Part shown: positions 17,044 to 24,663 of the stretch, piece after piece
How positions within the stretch are numbered: position 1 is the stretch's first letter
How the letters are laid out: every line of letters begins with the position of its first letter
NCBI GenBank assembly: GCA_017391525.1
Contig: JAFOYE010000016.1
Location: 1 to 50,008, forward strand
From: Paludibacteraceae bacterium
Lineage (GTDB): Bacteria; Bacteroidota; Bacteroidia; Bacteroidales; Paludibacteraceae
Reading direction: 5' to 3'
DNA length: 50,008 bases
Translations under genes and position numbers: made by a program
The notes under the pieces: generated by a model
Told to the model about the DNA's origin: nothing
What the model saw: only the letters and a program-made list of their open reading frames with translations
The model's database searches: none

Positions 17044-17592
17044 ATGGCAACAAAAATTCGTTTGGCTCGTCATGGTCACAAAGACTATGCTTACTACCAC
17101 ATCGTAGTAGCTGACAGCCGTTCACCACGTGATGGTAAAATCATCGAGCGTATTGGTTCTTACAACCCAAACAACAACCCTGCTAAAGTTGATCTTAAGT
17201 TTGATCGCGCTTTGTACTGGGTTAACGTTGGTGCTCAACCTACTGACACAGTTCGCAACATCCTCTCTGGCGAGGGCGTTTTGCTTATGAAGCACTTGAA
17301 CGGTGGTGTAGCTAAAGGTGCTTTCTCTGAAGAAGAGGCTCAAAAGCGCTTCGAGGCTTGGAAAGCTCAAAAGGACGCTAAGAATGGCAAGATCAGCAAA
17401 GCTGAGGCAGACAAGAAAGCTGCTGTAGCTGCTGCTTTGCTCGCTCAAGAGGTAGAAACTAACAAGGCTAAAGCTGCTGAGGTAGCTAAAAAACGCCAAG
17501 ATGCTGCTGATGCACTCGCTGCTGCTGCAGTAGAGGCTGCACAAGAGGCAGCTGCTGTTGAGGCAGAGGCTAATGGCGAGGCTGCTGAGTAA
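17044..17592 (+). CDS. rpsP: 30S ribosomal protein S16, with long Ala/Lys tail
   Basis: 182 residues. The S16 core (about residues 1-85: [20 protein letters not shown], then the [10 protein letters not shown] block) binds 16S rRNA during 30S assembly. The remaining 95 residues are a low-complexity Ala/Glu/Lys helix-forming tail; such extensions are normal in Bacteroidetes S16. Codon use differs from the neighbours (strong GCT, TCT, AAG preference), as expected for a highly expressed gene. It is monocistronic, with its own strong promoter and terminator. Confidence 0.97.
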   Translation: MATKIRLARHGHKDYAYYHIVVADSRSPRDGKIIERIGSYNPNNNPAKVDLKFDRALYWVNVGAQPTDTVRNILSGEGVLLMKHLNGGVAKGAFSEEEAQKRFEAWKAQKDAKNGKISKAEADKKAAVAAALLAQEVETNKAKAAEVAKKRQDAADALAAAAVEAAQEAAAVEAEANGEAAE

Positions 17593-17614
17593 TTAGCACT
17601 AGCCTAATCAACTG

Positions 17615-17650
17615 AAAAGAGTTCAAAACCCAGTTTTGAGCTCTTTTTTT
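17615..17650 (+). terminator. rpsP terminator
   Basis: Stem AAAAGAGTTCAAAA / TTTTGAGCTCTTTT (one T-G pair), loop CCCAG, then a T-run. Confidence 0.9.
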
Positions 17651-17672
17651 TGCATATGTACAAAAAAAATAC

Positions 17673-17680
17673 TAACTTTG
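17673..17680 (+). promoter_or_regulatory. -7 box TAACTTTG for the GT2 gene
   Basis: It lies 26 nt before the ATG at 17707. Confidence 0.65.
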
Positions 17681-17706
17681 CAGTCGTATTGGATTAATGG
17701 TGTATT

Positions 17707-18513
17707 ATGCTTAACGTTTCCATAGTATTATATCGTCCTGATTGGCAGCAAGTAAGTGACTTGACTGCTGTGCTGTTGTCATCAGAACGTGTGAGAACAG
17801 TCTATTGGGTAGATAATTCTCCTAATAGAACCACAGAACTACCTATGCAGTCCAAACGTATACATTATACACATAATACCCGCAATCTGGGATATGGTGC
17901 CGCACATAATATAGCAATAAGACAATCCATATACGATGATATACCATTTCATTTGGTTATTAATCCAGATATCATCCTAGATATAGATGCACTACATACT
18001 ATGTTGGATTTTATTGCTGATAATCCGCAAGTGGGCAGCCTAATGCCTAAAGTCATATATCCTAGTGGAGAGATACAACGATTGTGCAAACTACTGCCTA
18101 CACCATGCGACGTCTTTGCTAGAAGATTTCTGCCTAAAGCGTGGACTAAAAAAAGAAACCAAAAATACGAAATGCATGACTCTGGATACGACAAGATGAT
18201 GAATATACCTTATCTCAGTGGATGCTTCATGCTACTGCGTACTACCGCTGTACAACAGGCGAAACTCTTTGATGAGAGATTCTTTATGTATCCAGAAGAC
18301 ATTGATCTAACGAGGCGTATACACCGTAACTATCTCACCGTCTACTTCCCGCACGCTACCATTATACACAATCACGCTAAGCAGTCATACAAATCTGCCA
18401 AGATGCTCTGGGTGCACGTTGTCAATATGTGCAAGTACTTCAATAAATGGGGGTGGATCTTCGACGCTGAGCGAAAGTTGTTCAATGATACGGCTATCCG
18501 CGAGTATCTCTAG
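17707..18513 (+). CDS. Family 2 glycosyltransferase, rhamnosyltransferase-like
   Basis: 268 residues. GT2 enzymes transfer a sugar from a nucleotide donor onto polysaccharide or lipid carriers at the cytoplasmic membrane face. The GT-A fold shows an N-terminal NVSIVLYRPDW strand, NTRNLGYGAAHNIAI (nucleotide-binding region, about 58-73), the metal-binding position INPDI, LSGCFMLLRT, and FMYPEDIDLTRRI (about 196-208, catalytic-base region). The pattern resembles WbbL-type rhamnosyltransferases; donor and acceptor are unknown. It stands alone with its own promoter and no linked polysaccharide genes. Confidence 0.88.
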   Translation: MLNVSIVLYRPDWQQVSDLTAVLLSSERVRTVYWVDNSPNRTTELPMQSKRIHYTHNTRNLGYGAAHNIAIRQSIYDDIPFHLVINPDIILDIDALHTMLDFIADNPQVGSLMPKVIYPSGEIQRLCKLLPTPCDVFARRFLPKAWTKKRNQKYEMHDSGYDKMMNIPYLSGCFMLLRTTAVQQAKLFDERFFMYPEDIDLTRRIHRNYLTVYFPHATIIHNHAKQSYKSAKMLWVHVVNMCKYFNKWGWIFDAERKLFNDTAIREYL

Positions 18514-18560
18514 TCTTTTTTTTTATAAAGTTACCCTAGAAAGGATATCATACCTATAGC

Positions 18561-18592
18561 ACAAAAGGGGCTACCAACAAAGGCAGCCCCAC
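18561..18592 (-). terminator. rpsT terminator
   Basis: On the minus strand the stem GGGGCTGCC / GGTAGCCCC (one mismatch) has a short loop and is followed by TTTTGT. Confidence 0.75.
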
Positions 18593-18618
18593 TATATTGT
18601 GGTTTCAATTTTAACGGC

Positions 18619-18870
18619 TTAGAGAGCGTTAGTGTGCAAAGCCAAGCTAGACTTCAAGTTAGCTGCTTTGTTGCGGTGAATGATGTTACGTTTTGCCAAT
18701 TTATCCAACATTGAGCTTACCTTTGGCAACAATTGCTCAGCAGCAGCTTTGTCAGATGTTGCACGTAATGCGCGAACAGCGTTGCGAGCTGTCTTTGCAT
18801 AGTAGTGGTTGTGAGCCTTACGAGTAGCAGTTTGGCGAATACGCTTCAAAGATGATTTATGGTTTGCCAT
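18619..18870 (-). CDS. rpsT: 30S ribosomal protein S20
   Basis: 83 residues, all helical and Lys/Arg/Ala-rich ([20 protein letters not shown], ending [13 protein letters not shown]), matching S20, which binds the 5' domain and helix 44 of 16S rRNA. The length is typical. It lies 45 nt downstream of tRNA-Glu on the same strand with no box in between, so the two are probably cotranscribed. Confidence 0.97.
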   Translation of the reverse strand: MANHKSSLKRIRQTATRKAHNHYYAKTARNAVRALRATSDKAAAEQLLPKVSSMLDKLAKRNIIHRNKAANLKSSLALHTNAL

Positions 18871-18915
18871 CTTAATAATAAATCTTAATAAATGTTACTA
18901 TTTTATGTTATCTTG

Positions 18916-18987
18916 TAGTGCCACGGGGAATCGAACCCCGCTTTAGAGAATGAAAATCTCTTGTCCTAACCGATAGACGATGGCACC
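18916..18987 (-). tRNA. tRNA-Glu (TTC)
   Basis: A 72-nt cloverleaf on the minus strand: acceptor GGTGCCA / TGGCACT, anticodon arm GAGATTTTCATTCTC with TTC, and T arm GCGGGGTTCGATTCCCCGT. CCA is not encoded. A -7 box lies 30 nt upstream. Confidence 0.96.
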
Positions 18988-19017
18988 ATTGCTGCTAAAA
19001 CGAGCGGAAATCGGCTG

Positions 19018-19025
19018 CAAAGGTA
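19018..19025 (-). promoter_or_regulatory. -7 box TACCTTTG for tRNA-Glu/rpsT
   Basis: It is read leftward and is the only box upstream of tRNA-Glu. Confidence 0.7.
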
Positions 19026-19108
19026 CTACCTTTTTTTGAATTGTGCAAATATTTTTCAAGAAAAAGGAGTTTTTTTGGTAAAAAATTGCATATTTCCCAA
19101 TATTTTAC

Positions 19109-19116
19109 TACCTTTG
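19109..19116 (+). promoter_or_regulatory. -7 box TACCTTTG for the PorT-like gene
   Basis: It lies 25 nt before the ATG at 19142. Confidence 0.7.
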
Positions 19117-19141
19117 TACCCGAAAAAAGTAAACTTTTACA

Positions 19142-19909
19142 ATGAAATTAAGAAATTTTGTACTTATCTGTATCATCGCTTGTGCTACAATGACAACATT
19201 TGCACAAGAACAAACCAATACACTTCCTGATCTCTATACTGCTGATCAACAATTCTTCGACCCTACAAAGAAAGAAGTTGAAGACTACCAATTCGCTACC
19301 CATTGGAGACTACAAGTTGGTTATGCGCAACCATCGTTGAGAACCAAGGACACAACTGTGATGTACTCACACGGTCTACAACTGGGTGCTACTGTTGACT
19401 TTAAACTCCCATATCGATTCTCTATACAAACGGGTGCTTTGTTGAAATTCACCTATGGCGTTAATAAACAACATTGGGCTAACAGACTAGAGGAAGATGC
19501 ACAGGTTAATATCTTGAAACACAATATCCTGAACCTGCAACTTGCTATACCCGTACGCGCGTACTATAATATTAATATTTGGAAAAAACTCAATTTCTTC
19601 CTATACGGCGGACCACAACTTAATATTGGACTCACTAACTACGATATCATCCAACCAAACGTGTCTGAGTCTGCACTAAAGTGGATGCAAGAACAAGGGA
19701 TACATACTACTCCATACGACAAGTATGTAGCCAAAGAACTCTATCGCACCAATATCCAAATGGGCGTCGGTGGTGGATTGGAATGGGATAAATACCGCAT
19801 CCAAGCTGGATACGACTTTGGACTAAATAATCTACAGAGAAATCGTGTTATCACTACTCATAAACTATATGATTGGGGATGGTACGCTACTTTCTCTTAC
19901 CAACTATAA
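19142..19909 (+). CDS. PorT-like outer-membrane beta-barrel protein
   Basis: 255 residues. The signal peptide MKLRNFVLICIIACATMTTFAQ is followed by a mature region of alternating hydrophobic strands (WRLQVGYAQPSLR, GLQLGATVDFKLPYRFSIQTG, LNFFLYGGPQLNIGLTNYD, GWYATFSYQL) ending with a C-terminal YQL, as in small eight-stranded PorT/OmpX-type barrels. Its function is unknown; PorT itself is a type IX secretion protein, but this could be any outer-membrane_beta-brl_2 family member. It is transcribed alone, with 73 bp between its stop and the TPP riboswitch. Confidence 0.75.
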   Translation: MKLRNFVLICIIACATMTTFAQEQTNTLPDLYTADQQFFDPTKKEVEDYQFATHWRLQVGYAQPSLRTKDTTVMYSHGLQLGATVDFKLPYRFSIQTGALLKFTYGVNKQHWANRLEEDAQVNILKHNILNLQLAIPVRAYYNINIWKKLNFFLYGGPQLNIGLTNYDIIQPNVSESALKWMQEQGIHTTPYDKYVAKELYRTNIQMGVGGGLEWDKYRIQAGYDFGLNNLQRNRVITTHKLYDWGWYATFSYQL

Positions 19910-19982
19910 ACTTCACACAGCATAATACACCCTAGGTGCAAGCCGAGCGCCTAAGGGATATTAGCTAACTATATTATTAATT

Positions 19983-20049
19983 ACAGGGGTGCCTCTCACG
20001 GCTGAGATTATACCCTTTGAACCTGGGCAGGTAATGCTGCTAAGGAAGT
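19983..20049 (+). promoter_or_regulatory. TPP riboswitch (THI box) abutting the receptor start codon
   Basis: The conserved core is present: GGGGTGC, GGCTGAGA (pyrimidine-sensing side), ACCCTTTGAACCTG, and GGTAATGCTGCTAAGGAAG. It ends one or two bases before the ATG at 20050, so P1 closure (TAC 19982-19984 with GTA 20048-20050) would include the first base of the start codon. That suggests thiamine pyrophosphate blocks initiation directly; this is inference. No separate terminator lies between aptamer and gene. Confidence 0.95.
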
Positions 20050-22308
20050 ATGAAACACTTCACTATTCTTCTATCCGCCGCTTTGGCGGCAAGTGTCGTT
20101 GCACATGCACAATCCGACACCACAACCCTCTTCCAAGAACTAGAAGAGGTCATAGTCAACGCGCCTATCGCGCAAGTCACTAACTCTCAGACCACTGTTT
20201 CTTACGAGCTTCTCAATCGGGATAACACCGGTCAGAACCTCCCCTATCTGCTGTCTACTGTCCCGGCATTGCTTACTACCAGCGATGATGGCTTGGGAGT
20301 AGGATACACCTATTTCCGACTGCGTGGTACCGATCATACACGCATCAACGCCACCATCAACGATGTGCCACTCAACGACGGTGAAAGCCAAACGGTCTTT
20401 TGGGTTAATATGACCGACCTGGCTTCCTCTACCACCCAACTGCAAGTCCAACGCGGAGTAGGTACTTCCACCAATGGTTCAGCCTCTTTTGGCGGAAGCA
20501 TTAATATGCAAACCACCGACCCCCTAACCGCTTCACCCTCTAACCGCTTTACTGTTTCGTTCAACGGCGGCATGTATAACACTTTCCGAGAGATGTTATC
20601 TGCCCATCTTGTGCTGCCTAATGATTGGAGAGTCAATGCACGTTTCACCAAGGTCAACTCCGACGGCTTCCTCTATCGTACCGCCTCTGACCTCTATTCT
20701 TACTATGCGGATCTAGGATATTATGGCGCTCGCACACAGGTCGTTGCACGCTTCTTTGGTGGCTCCGAACGAACAGGTATGGGTTGGAATGGAGTAGACT
20801 ACAATACCGCCTATGGCATCAATGGCGCCGATCGCCGTTATAATCCCGCCGGTGCTTATACCGTTACCGATAGCCAGGGCAATGACTCTACTGCATATTA
20901 TGACAATCAAACGGATAACTACGCGCAACAGCATGCCCAACTGTCCATTAACCATCGGTTTAACTCACAGTGGTCACTTTCTGCCACGGCCCACTATACC
21001 CACGGAGCGGGTTATTACGAACAGTTCAAACGCAAAAAACTCTCCTATTGGGGTATCCTATCCTCCGAAAAGACCTATGGCATGTACCGCAAGAACCTCG
21101 ATAATCATTTCTATGGAGCAATCCTCTCTGCCAAGTACCTCTCTGAACCCCTTGACCTCCAACTAGGTATGGCTGCCCACCACTATCTTGGCGACCACTT
21201 TGGCACCCTCCACTACCTTGCCAATAGCCCATCGCCCATATCCAATAGCCCATACCCTTACGAATACTACCGCAACTCTGCCAATAAGATTGATGCTAAT
21301 ACCTATGCCAAACTTAATTGGCGTATCATCAATCGTGCACAAGAGTCGTTGACGCTTTATGCCGATCTGCAGTATCGCTACGTACGTTATTCGCGCGATG
21401 GTATTAACGACGAAGATATGACCGACCTACCTCTCACGGTCAATTACCATTTCTTCAACCCTAAAGCGGGATTGACCTATCGCAATAAGGGACATCTTCT
21501 CTCTGCCTCTTTTGCTGTCGCTAATAGAGAACCATCTCGAAATAACTACAAGGAGAACGTTCTCTTTGATCCTACTACCAATACGTATACGGGCTTGCCT
21601 AAAGCAGAAACACTCTATGACTATGAGTTAGGATATACTTTTGCACACCAACGCTTCACCTTGGGCGCAAACCTCTACTTCATGGATTATGACAATCAAC
21701 TCATCCTCACGGGTGAGTATAACGATGTGGGAGCGTATAAGACGAAGAATGTCAAAGACTCTTACCGTATGGGTGTGGAGCTCACGGCTGGAGTACAGAT
21801 CCTTCCTTGGTTGCGCTGGGATGCTAATGTGGTGGTGTCTCGCAATAAGATCCTCAACTATCACCAGTATATTGATCTATATGATAATCAGAATGATTGG
21901 AGTTGGTTAGGACAGGACTCAGTGGTAGGTACAACCACGATTGCGTTTTCGCCTACATGTACGGCAATGTCATTGTTTACCTTTGATACCCACGGTTTTA
22001 CGGCCACTGTGCAAACACAGGTGGTTAGTCGTCAGTTCTTGGATAACACCCAGGATGTCAATGCCATGCTTCGTGCGTATTCGACTACGAATGTGAATCT
22101 GCAGTACCTCTTGCCTATGCAAAAGTGGTGTAATAATGCCAAGGCTCCTAATCTCCGCCTATTGTGTCAAATCAATAATATCTTCAATGCCAAATACGCT
22201 AGCAATGGTGGAGCAGAGGCCAGCCGTTTCTTGGATTCCTCTCGTTGTTGTTGGTATTATGCCCAAGCAGGCATCAATGTCCATGCCGGCTTCACCCTCA
22301 CCTTCTGA
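20050..22308 (+). CDS. TonB-dependent outer-membrane receptor, predicted thiamine importer
   Basis: 752 residues: signal peptide MKHFTILLSAALAASVVAHAQ, a TonB-box-like ELEEVIVNAP (about 31-40), plug domain (about 45-155, with YFRLRGTDHTRINATIND and QVQRGVGTSTNGSASFGGS), and a 22-strand barrel ending in AGFTLTF. It lacks the N-terminal carboxypeptidase-regulatory domain common in Bacteroidetes SusC proteins. The TPP riboswitch makes thiamine or its phosphates the likely ligand, as for OMthi in Bacteroides thetaiotaomicron. Residues about 391-402 come from a five-unit heptamer repeat. In Bacteroides this gene leads an operon with a PnuT permease and a thiamine pyrophosphokinase; here it ends in its own terminator. 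Confidence 0.92.
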   Translation: MKHFTILLSAALAASVVAHAQSDTTTLFQELEEVIVNAPIAQVTNSQTTVSYELLNRDNTGQNLPYLLSTVPALLTTSDDGLGVGYTYFRLRGTDHTRINATINDVPLNDGESQTVFWVNMTDLASSTTQLQVQRGVGTSTNGSASFGGSINMQTTDPLTASPSNRFTVSFNGGMYNTFREMLSAHLVLPNDWRVNARFTKVNSDGFLYRTASDLYSYYADLGYYGARTQVVARFFGGSERTGMGWNGVDYNTAYGINGADRRYNPAGAYTVTDSQGNDSTAYYDNQTDNYAQQHAQLSINHRFNSQWSLSATAHYTHGAGYYEQFKRKKLSYWGILSSEKTYGMYRKNLDNHFYGAILSAKYLSEPLDLQLGMAAHHYLGDHFGTLHYLANSPSPISNSPYPYEYYRNSANKIDANTYAKLNWRIINRAQESLTLYADLQYRYVRYSRDGINDEDMTDLPLTVNYHFFNPKAGLTYRNKGHLLSASFAVANREPSRNNYKENVLFDPTTNTYTGLPKAETLYDYELGYTFAHQRFTLGANLYFMDYDNQLILTGEYNDVGAYKTKNVKDSYRMGVELTAGVQILPWLRWDANVVVSRNKILNYHQYIDLYDNQNDWSWLGQDSVVGTTTIAFSPTCTAMSLFTFDTHGFTATVQTQVVSRQFLDNTQDVNAMLRAYSTTNVNLQYLLPMQKWCNNAKAPNLRLLCQINNIFNAKYASNGGAEASRFLDSSRCCWYYAQAGINVHAGFTLTF
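21221..21255 (+). repeat. In-frame heptamer repeat inside the TonB receptor gene (5 x 7 bp)
   Basis: Units CCAATAG, CCCATCG, CCCATAT, CCAATAG and CCCATAC in exact 7-bp register, encoding ANSPSPISNSPYP in a predicted extracellular loop. It closely parallels the array in malQ (1569-1603). Confidence 0.85.
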
Positions 22309-22330
22309 TCCATCTTACCCTACCTACACA

Positions 22331-22363
22331 AAAGAAGCTAGACGGATCCGTCTAGCTTCTTTT
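22331..22363. terminator. Bidirectional terminator between the receptor and the RluA-type gene
   Basis: A perfect palindrome from 22332 to 22361, AAGAAGCTAGACG / CGTCTAGCTTCTT around GATC, flanked by A and T runs, serving both convergent genes. Confidence 0.9.
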
Positions 22364-22371
22364 ATTATCTT

Positions 22372-22392
22372 AACTTTCAACTTTCAACTACC
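22372..22392. repeat. Heptamer repeat covering the stop codon of the RluA-type gene
   Basis: AACTTTC, AACTTTC and AACTACC. The complement of the first two units contains the TGA of the leftward gene, so gain or loss of a unit would change its C-terminus. Confidence 0.6.
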
Positions 22393-23294
22393 TTAAACTC
22401 CTTTGGCAATGGTGCCTCAAAACGTGCTTTCTTTTCCGTCATAGGATGGATAAACTCCAATGTGCGTGCGTGCAAGCACAATCGGTCTATTGGTGAGTAC
22501 TCGTTGCCGTGTCCGTACTTACGATCACCGATGATAGGGTGTCCGATGCTTTGCATATGTACACGAATCTGGTTGGTGCGACCGGTCTCTAGATTGAGTT
22601 CTACGAGACTGATATTCGTCTCTTGATCACCTTCACCGATGGTGGTAGCTTTCAGCACCTTGTAGTTGGTGATGGCTTTTTGACCACCGTTGTCTGTTTG
22701 AGATGAATAGACCATCGCTGTTTGATTATCTTCGGTGAGCCATGAGGTGATTGTTCCCTCTTTCTTCTCTAGGTGTCCTTCTACGAGTGCTACGTATGTA
22801 CGGCGGGTTACTAACTGTTTCCAATATGTACGCATGTATTCTTGTAGTTCAGCAGATTTGGCAAACACGAGCACACCACTCGTCTCGCGGTCCAGGCGAT
22901 GCACTACGTGCACGGTATTGCGGTTAGACTGCTTGCGTACGTAATCTTTCAGGATTGAGTAGGCGGTCATCTCGCTACTCTTTGGGTTGTATGGTACCGT
23001 GAGTAATCCGTTCTTCTTCTCTACCACGATCAAGGCATTATCTTCGTAGATAACGCGCAGTTTAGGGTGACGGAGCTCAACGTTTCCACGACCCTGTAGG
23101 ATATTGATTACATCGCCTGCTTTGAGTGGCGTGTCATGGCGGGTTTGAATGCCTGCGTTCACCGTCACTCGTCGTTGACTGAGCAATTGCTTCACGCTAG
23201 TGCGAGTCATTCCGCCTAACTTAGCTAGTAGAAAAGGCATCAATTCGGTTGCTGCCTCCACTCTAAAAGATGTATCTTGTCTGCGTCTCATCAT
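22377..23294 (-). CDS. RluA-family 23S/tRNA pseudouridine synthase (RluD-like)
   Basis: 305 residues. An S4 RNA-binding domain (about 12-75, LLAKLGGMTRTSVKQLLSQR) precedes the catalytic domain with VVHRLDRETSGVLVFAKS (about 123-140; Asp in HRLDR is the catalytic residue) and LETGRTNQIRVHMQSIGHPI. The family isomerises uridine to pseudouridine in 23S rRNA or tRNA; the target of this paralogue cannot be told from sequence. Two ATGs open the gene (MMRRRQD); either may be used. Its promoter (23314-23321) is good and its terminator is shared with the convergent receptor. Confidence 0.93.
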   Translation of the reverse strand: MMRRRQDTSFRVEAATELMPFLLAKLGGMTRTSVKQLLSQRRVTVNAGIQTRHDTPLKAGDVINILQGRGNVELRHPKLRVIYEDNALIVVEKKNGLLTVPYNPKSSEMTAYSILKDYVRKQSNRNTVHVVHRLDRETSGVLVFAKSAELQEYMRTYWKQLVTRRTYVALVEGHLEKKEGTITSWLTEDNQTAMVYSSQTDNGGQKAITNYKVLKATTIGEGDQETNISLVELNLETGRTNQIRVHMQSIGHPIIGDRKYGHGNEYSPIDRLCLHARTLEFIHPMTEKKARFEAPLPKEFKVVES

Positions 23295-23313
23295 TTAATC
23301 AGTAAATTCGGTG

Positions 23314-23321
23314 CAAAGGTA
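23314..23321 (-). promoter_or_regulatory. -7 box TACCTTTG for the RluA-type gene
   Basis: It lies 20 nt before the ATG; the flank TGCATTTTTTGTCGTACC matches the rpsP and rpsF promoters. Confidence 0.7.
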
Positions 23322-23345
23322 CGACAAAAAATGCACATACGCAAG

Positions 23346-23449
23346 TTAAGCGAGCTATTAATTGCAAAAAGATAGATAAATTATCTATCTAATCCGCTAT
23401 TTGTCAACTCATTCAAGCTCGCTTAAGAATGAGATGATGAATAGCGGAT
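23346..23449. repeat. Overlapping inverted repeats able to form alternative structures
   Basis: TTAAGCGAGCT (23346-23356) pairs with AGCTCGCTTAA (23416-23426). A second helix pairs ATCCGCTATT (23392-23401) with AATAGCGGAT (23440-23449) and CTCATTC (23408-23414) with GAATGAG (23427-23433). The loop of the second is an arm of the first. A near-perfect palindrome GATAGATAA / TTATCTATC lies at 23371-23389. Confidence 0.7.
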
Positions 23450-23497
23450 GATAAGGTGTAAACCGTTTTTGCAAATGATTGCGAGCGAACTGGAGTA

Positions 23498-23700
23498 TGG
23501 GCTGCATTGAGCGTGAAGGAGTGCGACAGAACGCACTCCGAGTGTTGTGCCCGAAGAGTTCCCACTCTGAGGAATCAGCACAACACATAGAATGGCGCGA
23601 CCCTTGCGGTCACGCAGCCGTATGGCTATAGGGTAGTGCCGTACAGGGTAGGCACGACCGCCTATGGTCTATGATATTACATCAACGATGTTGTTGCTTT
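23498..23700. ncRNA. Hairpin cluster, candidate non-coding RNA or palindromic element
   Basis: It starts with TGGGCTGCATTGAGCG, identical to 27090-27105. Then come GGAGTGCG / CGCACTCC, GTGTTGTGC / GCACAACAC (with an inner AGTTCC / GGAAT), GACC / GGTC, and GTGCC / GGCAC. Strand and function are unknown. Confidence 0.4.
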
Positions 23701-23728
23701 CTAGTAGCCAAGGCAGATGTCCGAAGTA

Positions 23729-23816
23729 CGACTACCAATTACGGGTTCATACTATACTTTCACTACATCTACTATATGATTACTATAAGATTACTATAAG
23801 ATAACTATGTGATTCT
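23729..23816 (+). repeat. 11-bp stepwise array (copy 1)
   Basis: Head unit CGACTACCAAT, then TACGGGTTCAT, ACTATACTTTC, ACTACATCTAC, TATATGATTAC, TATAAGATTAC, TATAAGATAAC and TATGTGATTCT, each exactly 11 bp. Adjacent units are near-copies within groups and differ between groups. Confidence 0.8.
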
Positions 23817-23973
23817 GCCCACTCCTCTAGACAGATACCACTTCGGATGTTCACCGATCCTTCTTTGAAAATATAGCGTGGGTGTTTGGGGTAAATAGGG
23901 TATTTGGGGTATTTCCATTTACCCTAAAAACCTAAATACTATCTCTTTGTTTTTGTATGCCCTTTAAAAAGTT

Positions 23974-24019
23974 AATCCACATAACCGATTCGTTTTCTAT
24001 CGATTATGTGGATTTTCTT
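23974..24019. terminator. Terminator of the deaminase/pnuC-like unit
   Basis: Stem AATCCACATAACCGAT / ATCGATTATGTGGATT (one mismatch), T-rich on both outer sides. It is the first strong hairpin downstream of the leftward deaminase gene. Confidence 0.7.
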
Positions 24020-24140
24020 TGTTACCTAATACTCTTATCTCCTGAATCCCGCGGACTTTCTGCGGATACATTCTCAGTCCTCTTCAATAAGTCCGCAAAA
24101 ATCCATTCTAAGAGCATCTCCTTTTGAAGACTTTCGGGTA

Positions 24141-24644
24141 TTAATATTCCACCTTATCCTCTTTCTCTGCCCATTTCTTAAATGCTCTTATGGCTTCCGC
24201 GCGCATGAAATGGTCGCATTGGATAGAACGATCAGCATAGTTCAAGTCCAACTGATCATAGATAAACGAATCATCAAAATTAATGGCCTTGGCATCATCT
24301 TTGGTATTGCCATAGCAAATACGCTTAACTCCTGCCCAATACAATGCACTCAAGCACATCGGACATGGCTCACACGAACTATACACTGTGCAACCAGTCA
24401 GCTGAAAAGTGCCCAACTTCTCACACGCACTACGAATAGCCATCACCTCTGCGTGAGCGGTTGGGTCATTGTTAGGAACGACACGGTTCGTTCCCGTGGC
24501 AATCACTTCGCCATCGCGAACGATAACAGCTCCAAAAGGACCGCCACCGTTGTCAATATTCTCTTCAGAAAGGCGAATAGCCATTTCCATAAACTTCGCA
24601 TCTTCTGCCGAAATTTGTAAGCTTTCTTCTAGGTATTGTTTCAT
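24141..24644 (-). CDS. Nucleoside/guanine deaminase of the cytidine deaminase fold
   Basis: 167 residues. The zinc site is complete: HAEVMAI (His ligand and catalytic Glu, about residues 70-76) and SSCEPCPMC (two Cys ligands, about 97-105). GGGPFGAVIV and SALYWAGVKRICYGNTKDDA agree with GuaD-type guanine deaminases, which convert guanine to xanthine and ammonia. Other nucleobase deaminases of this subfamily remain possible. It follows the PnuC-like transporter gene by 19 nt on the same strand, which suggests a linked salvage role. Confidence 0.88.
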   Translation of the reverse strand: MKQYLEESLQISAEDAKFMEMAIRLSEENIDNGGGPFGAVIVRDGEVIATGTNRVVPNNDPTAHAEVMAIRSACEKLGTFQLTGCTVYSSCEPCPMCLSALYWAGVKRICYGNTKDDAKAINFDDSFIYDQLDLNYADRSIQCDHFMRAEAIRAFKKWAEKEDKVEY

Positions 24645-24663
24645 ATTCAGGATAAAGATTAAT

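Larger units (their letters stand above)
23322..24140. other. Gene-free, highly structured 820-bp region
   Basis: No credible ORF on either strand. It contains overlapping inverted repeats at 23346-23449, a cluster of GC-rich hairpins at 23495-23700, an 11-bp array at 23740-23816, a GGGTAAAT / ATTTACCC hairpin near 23896, a terminator at 23974-24014 and a GCGGACTT / AAGTCCGC pair near 24054-24105. It could encode one or more non-coding RNAs or be a repeat-rich insertion. Confidence 0.6.

Noticed and set aside
23881..23945. GGGGTA-rich stretch as a telomere-like or quadruplex repeat
   Set aside because: The spacing is irregular (9-13 bp) and the simpler explanation is a GGGTAAAT/ATTTACCC hairpin.
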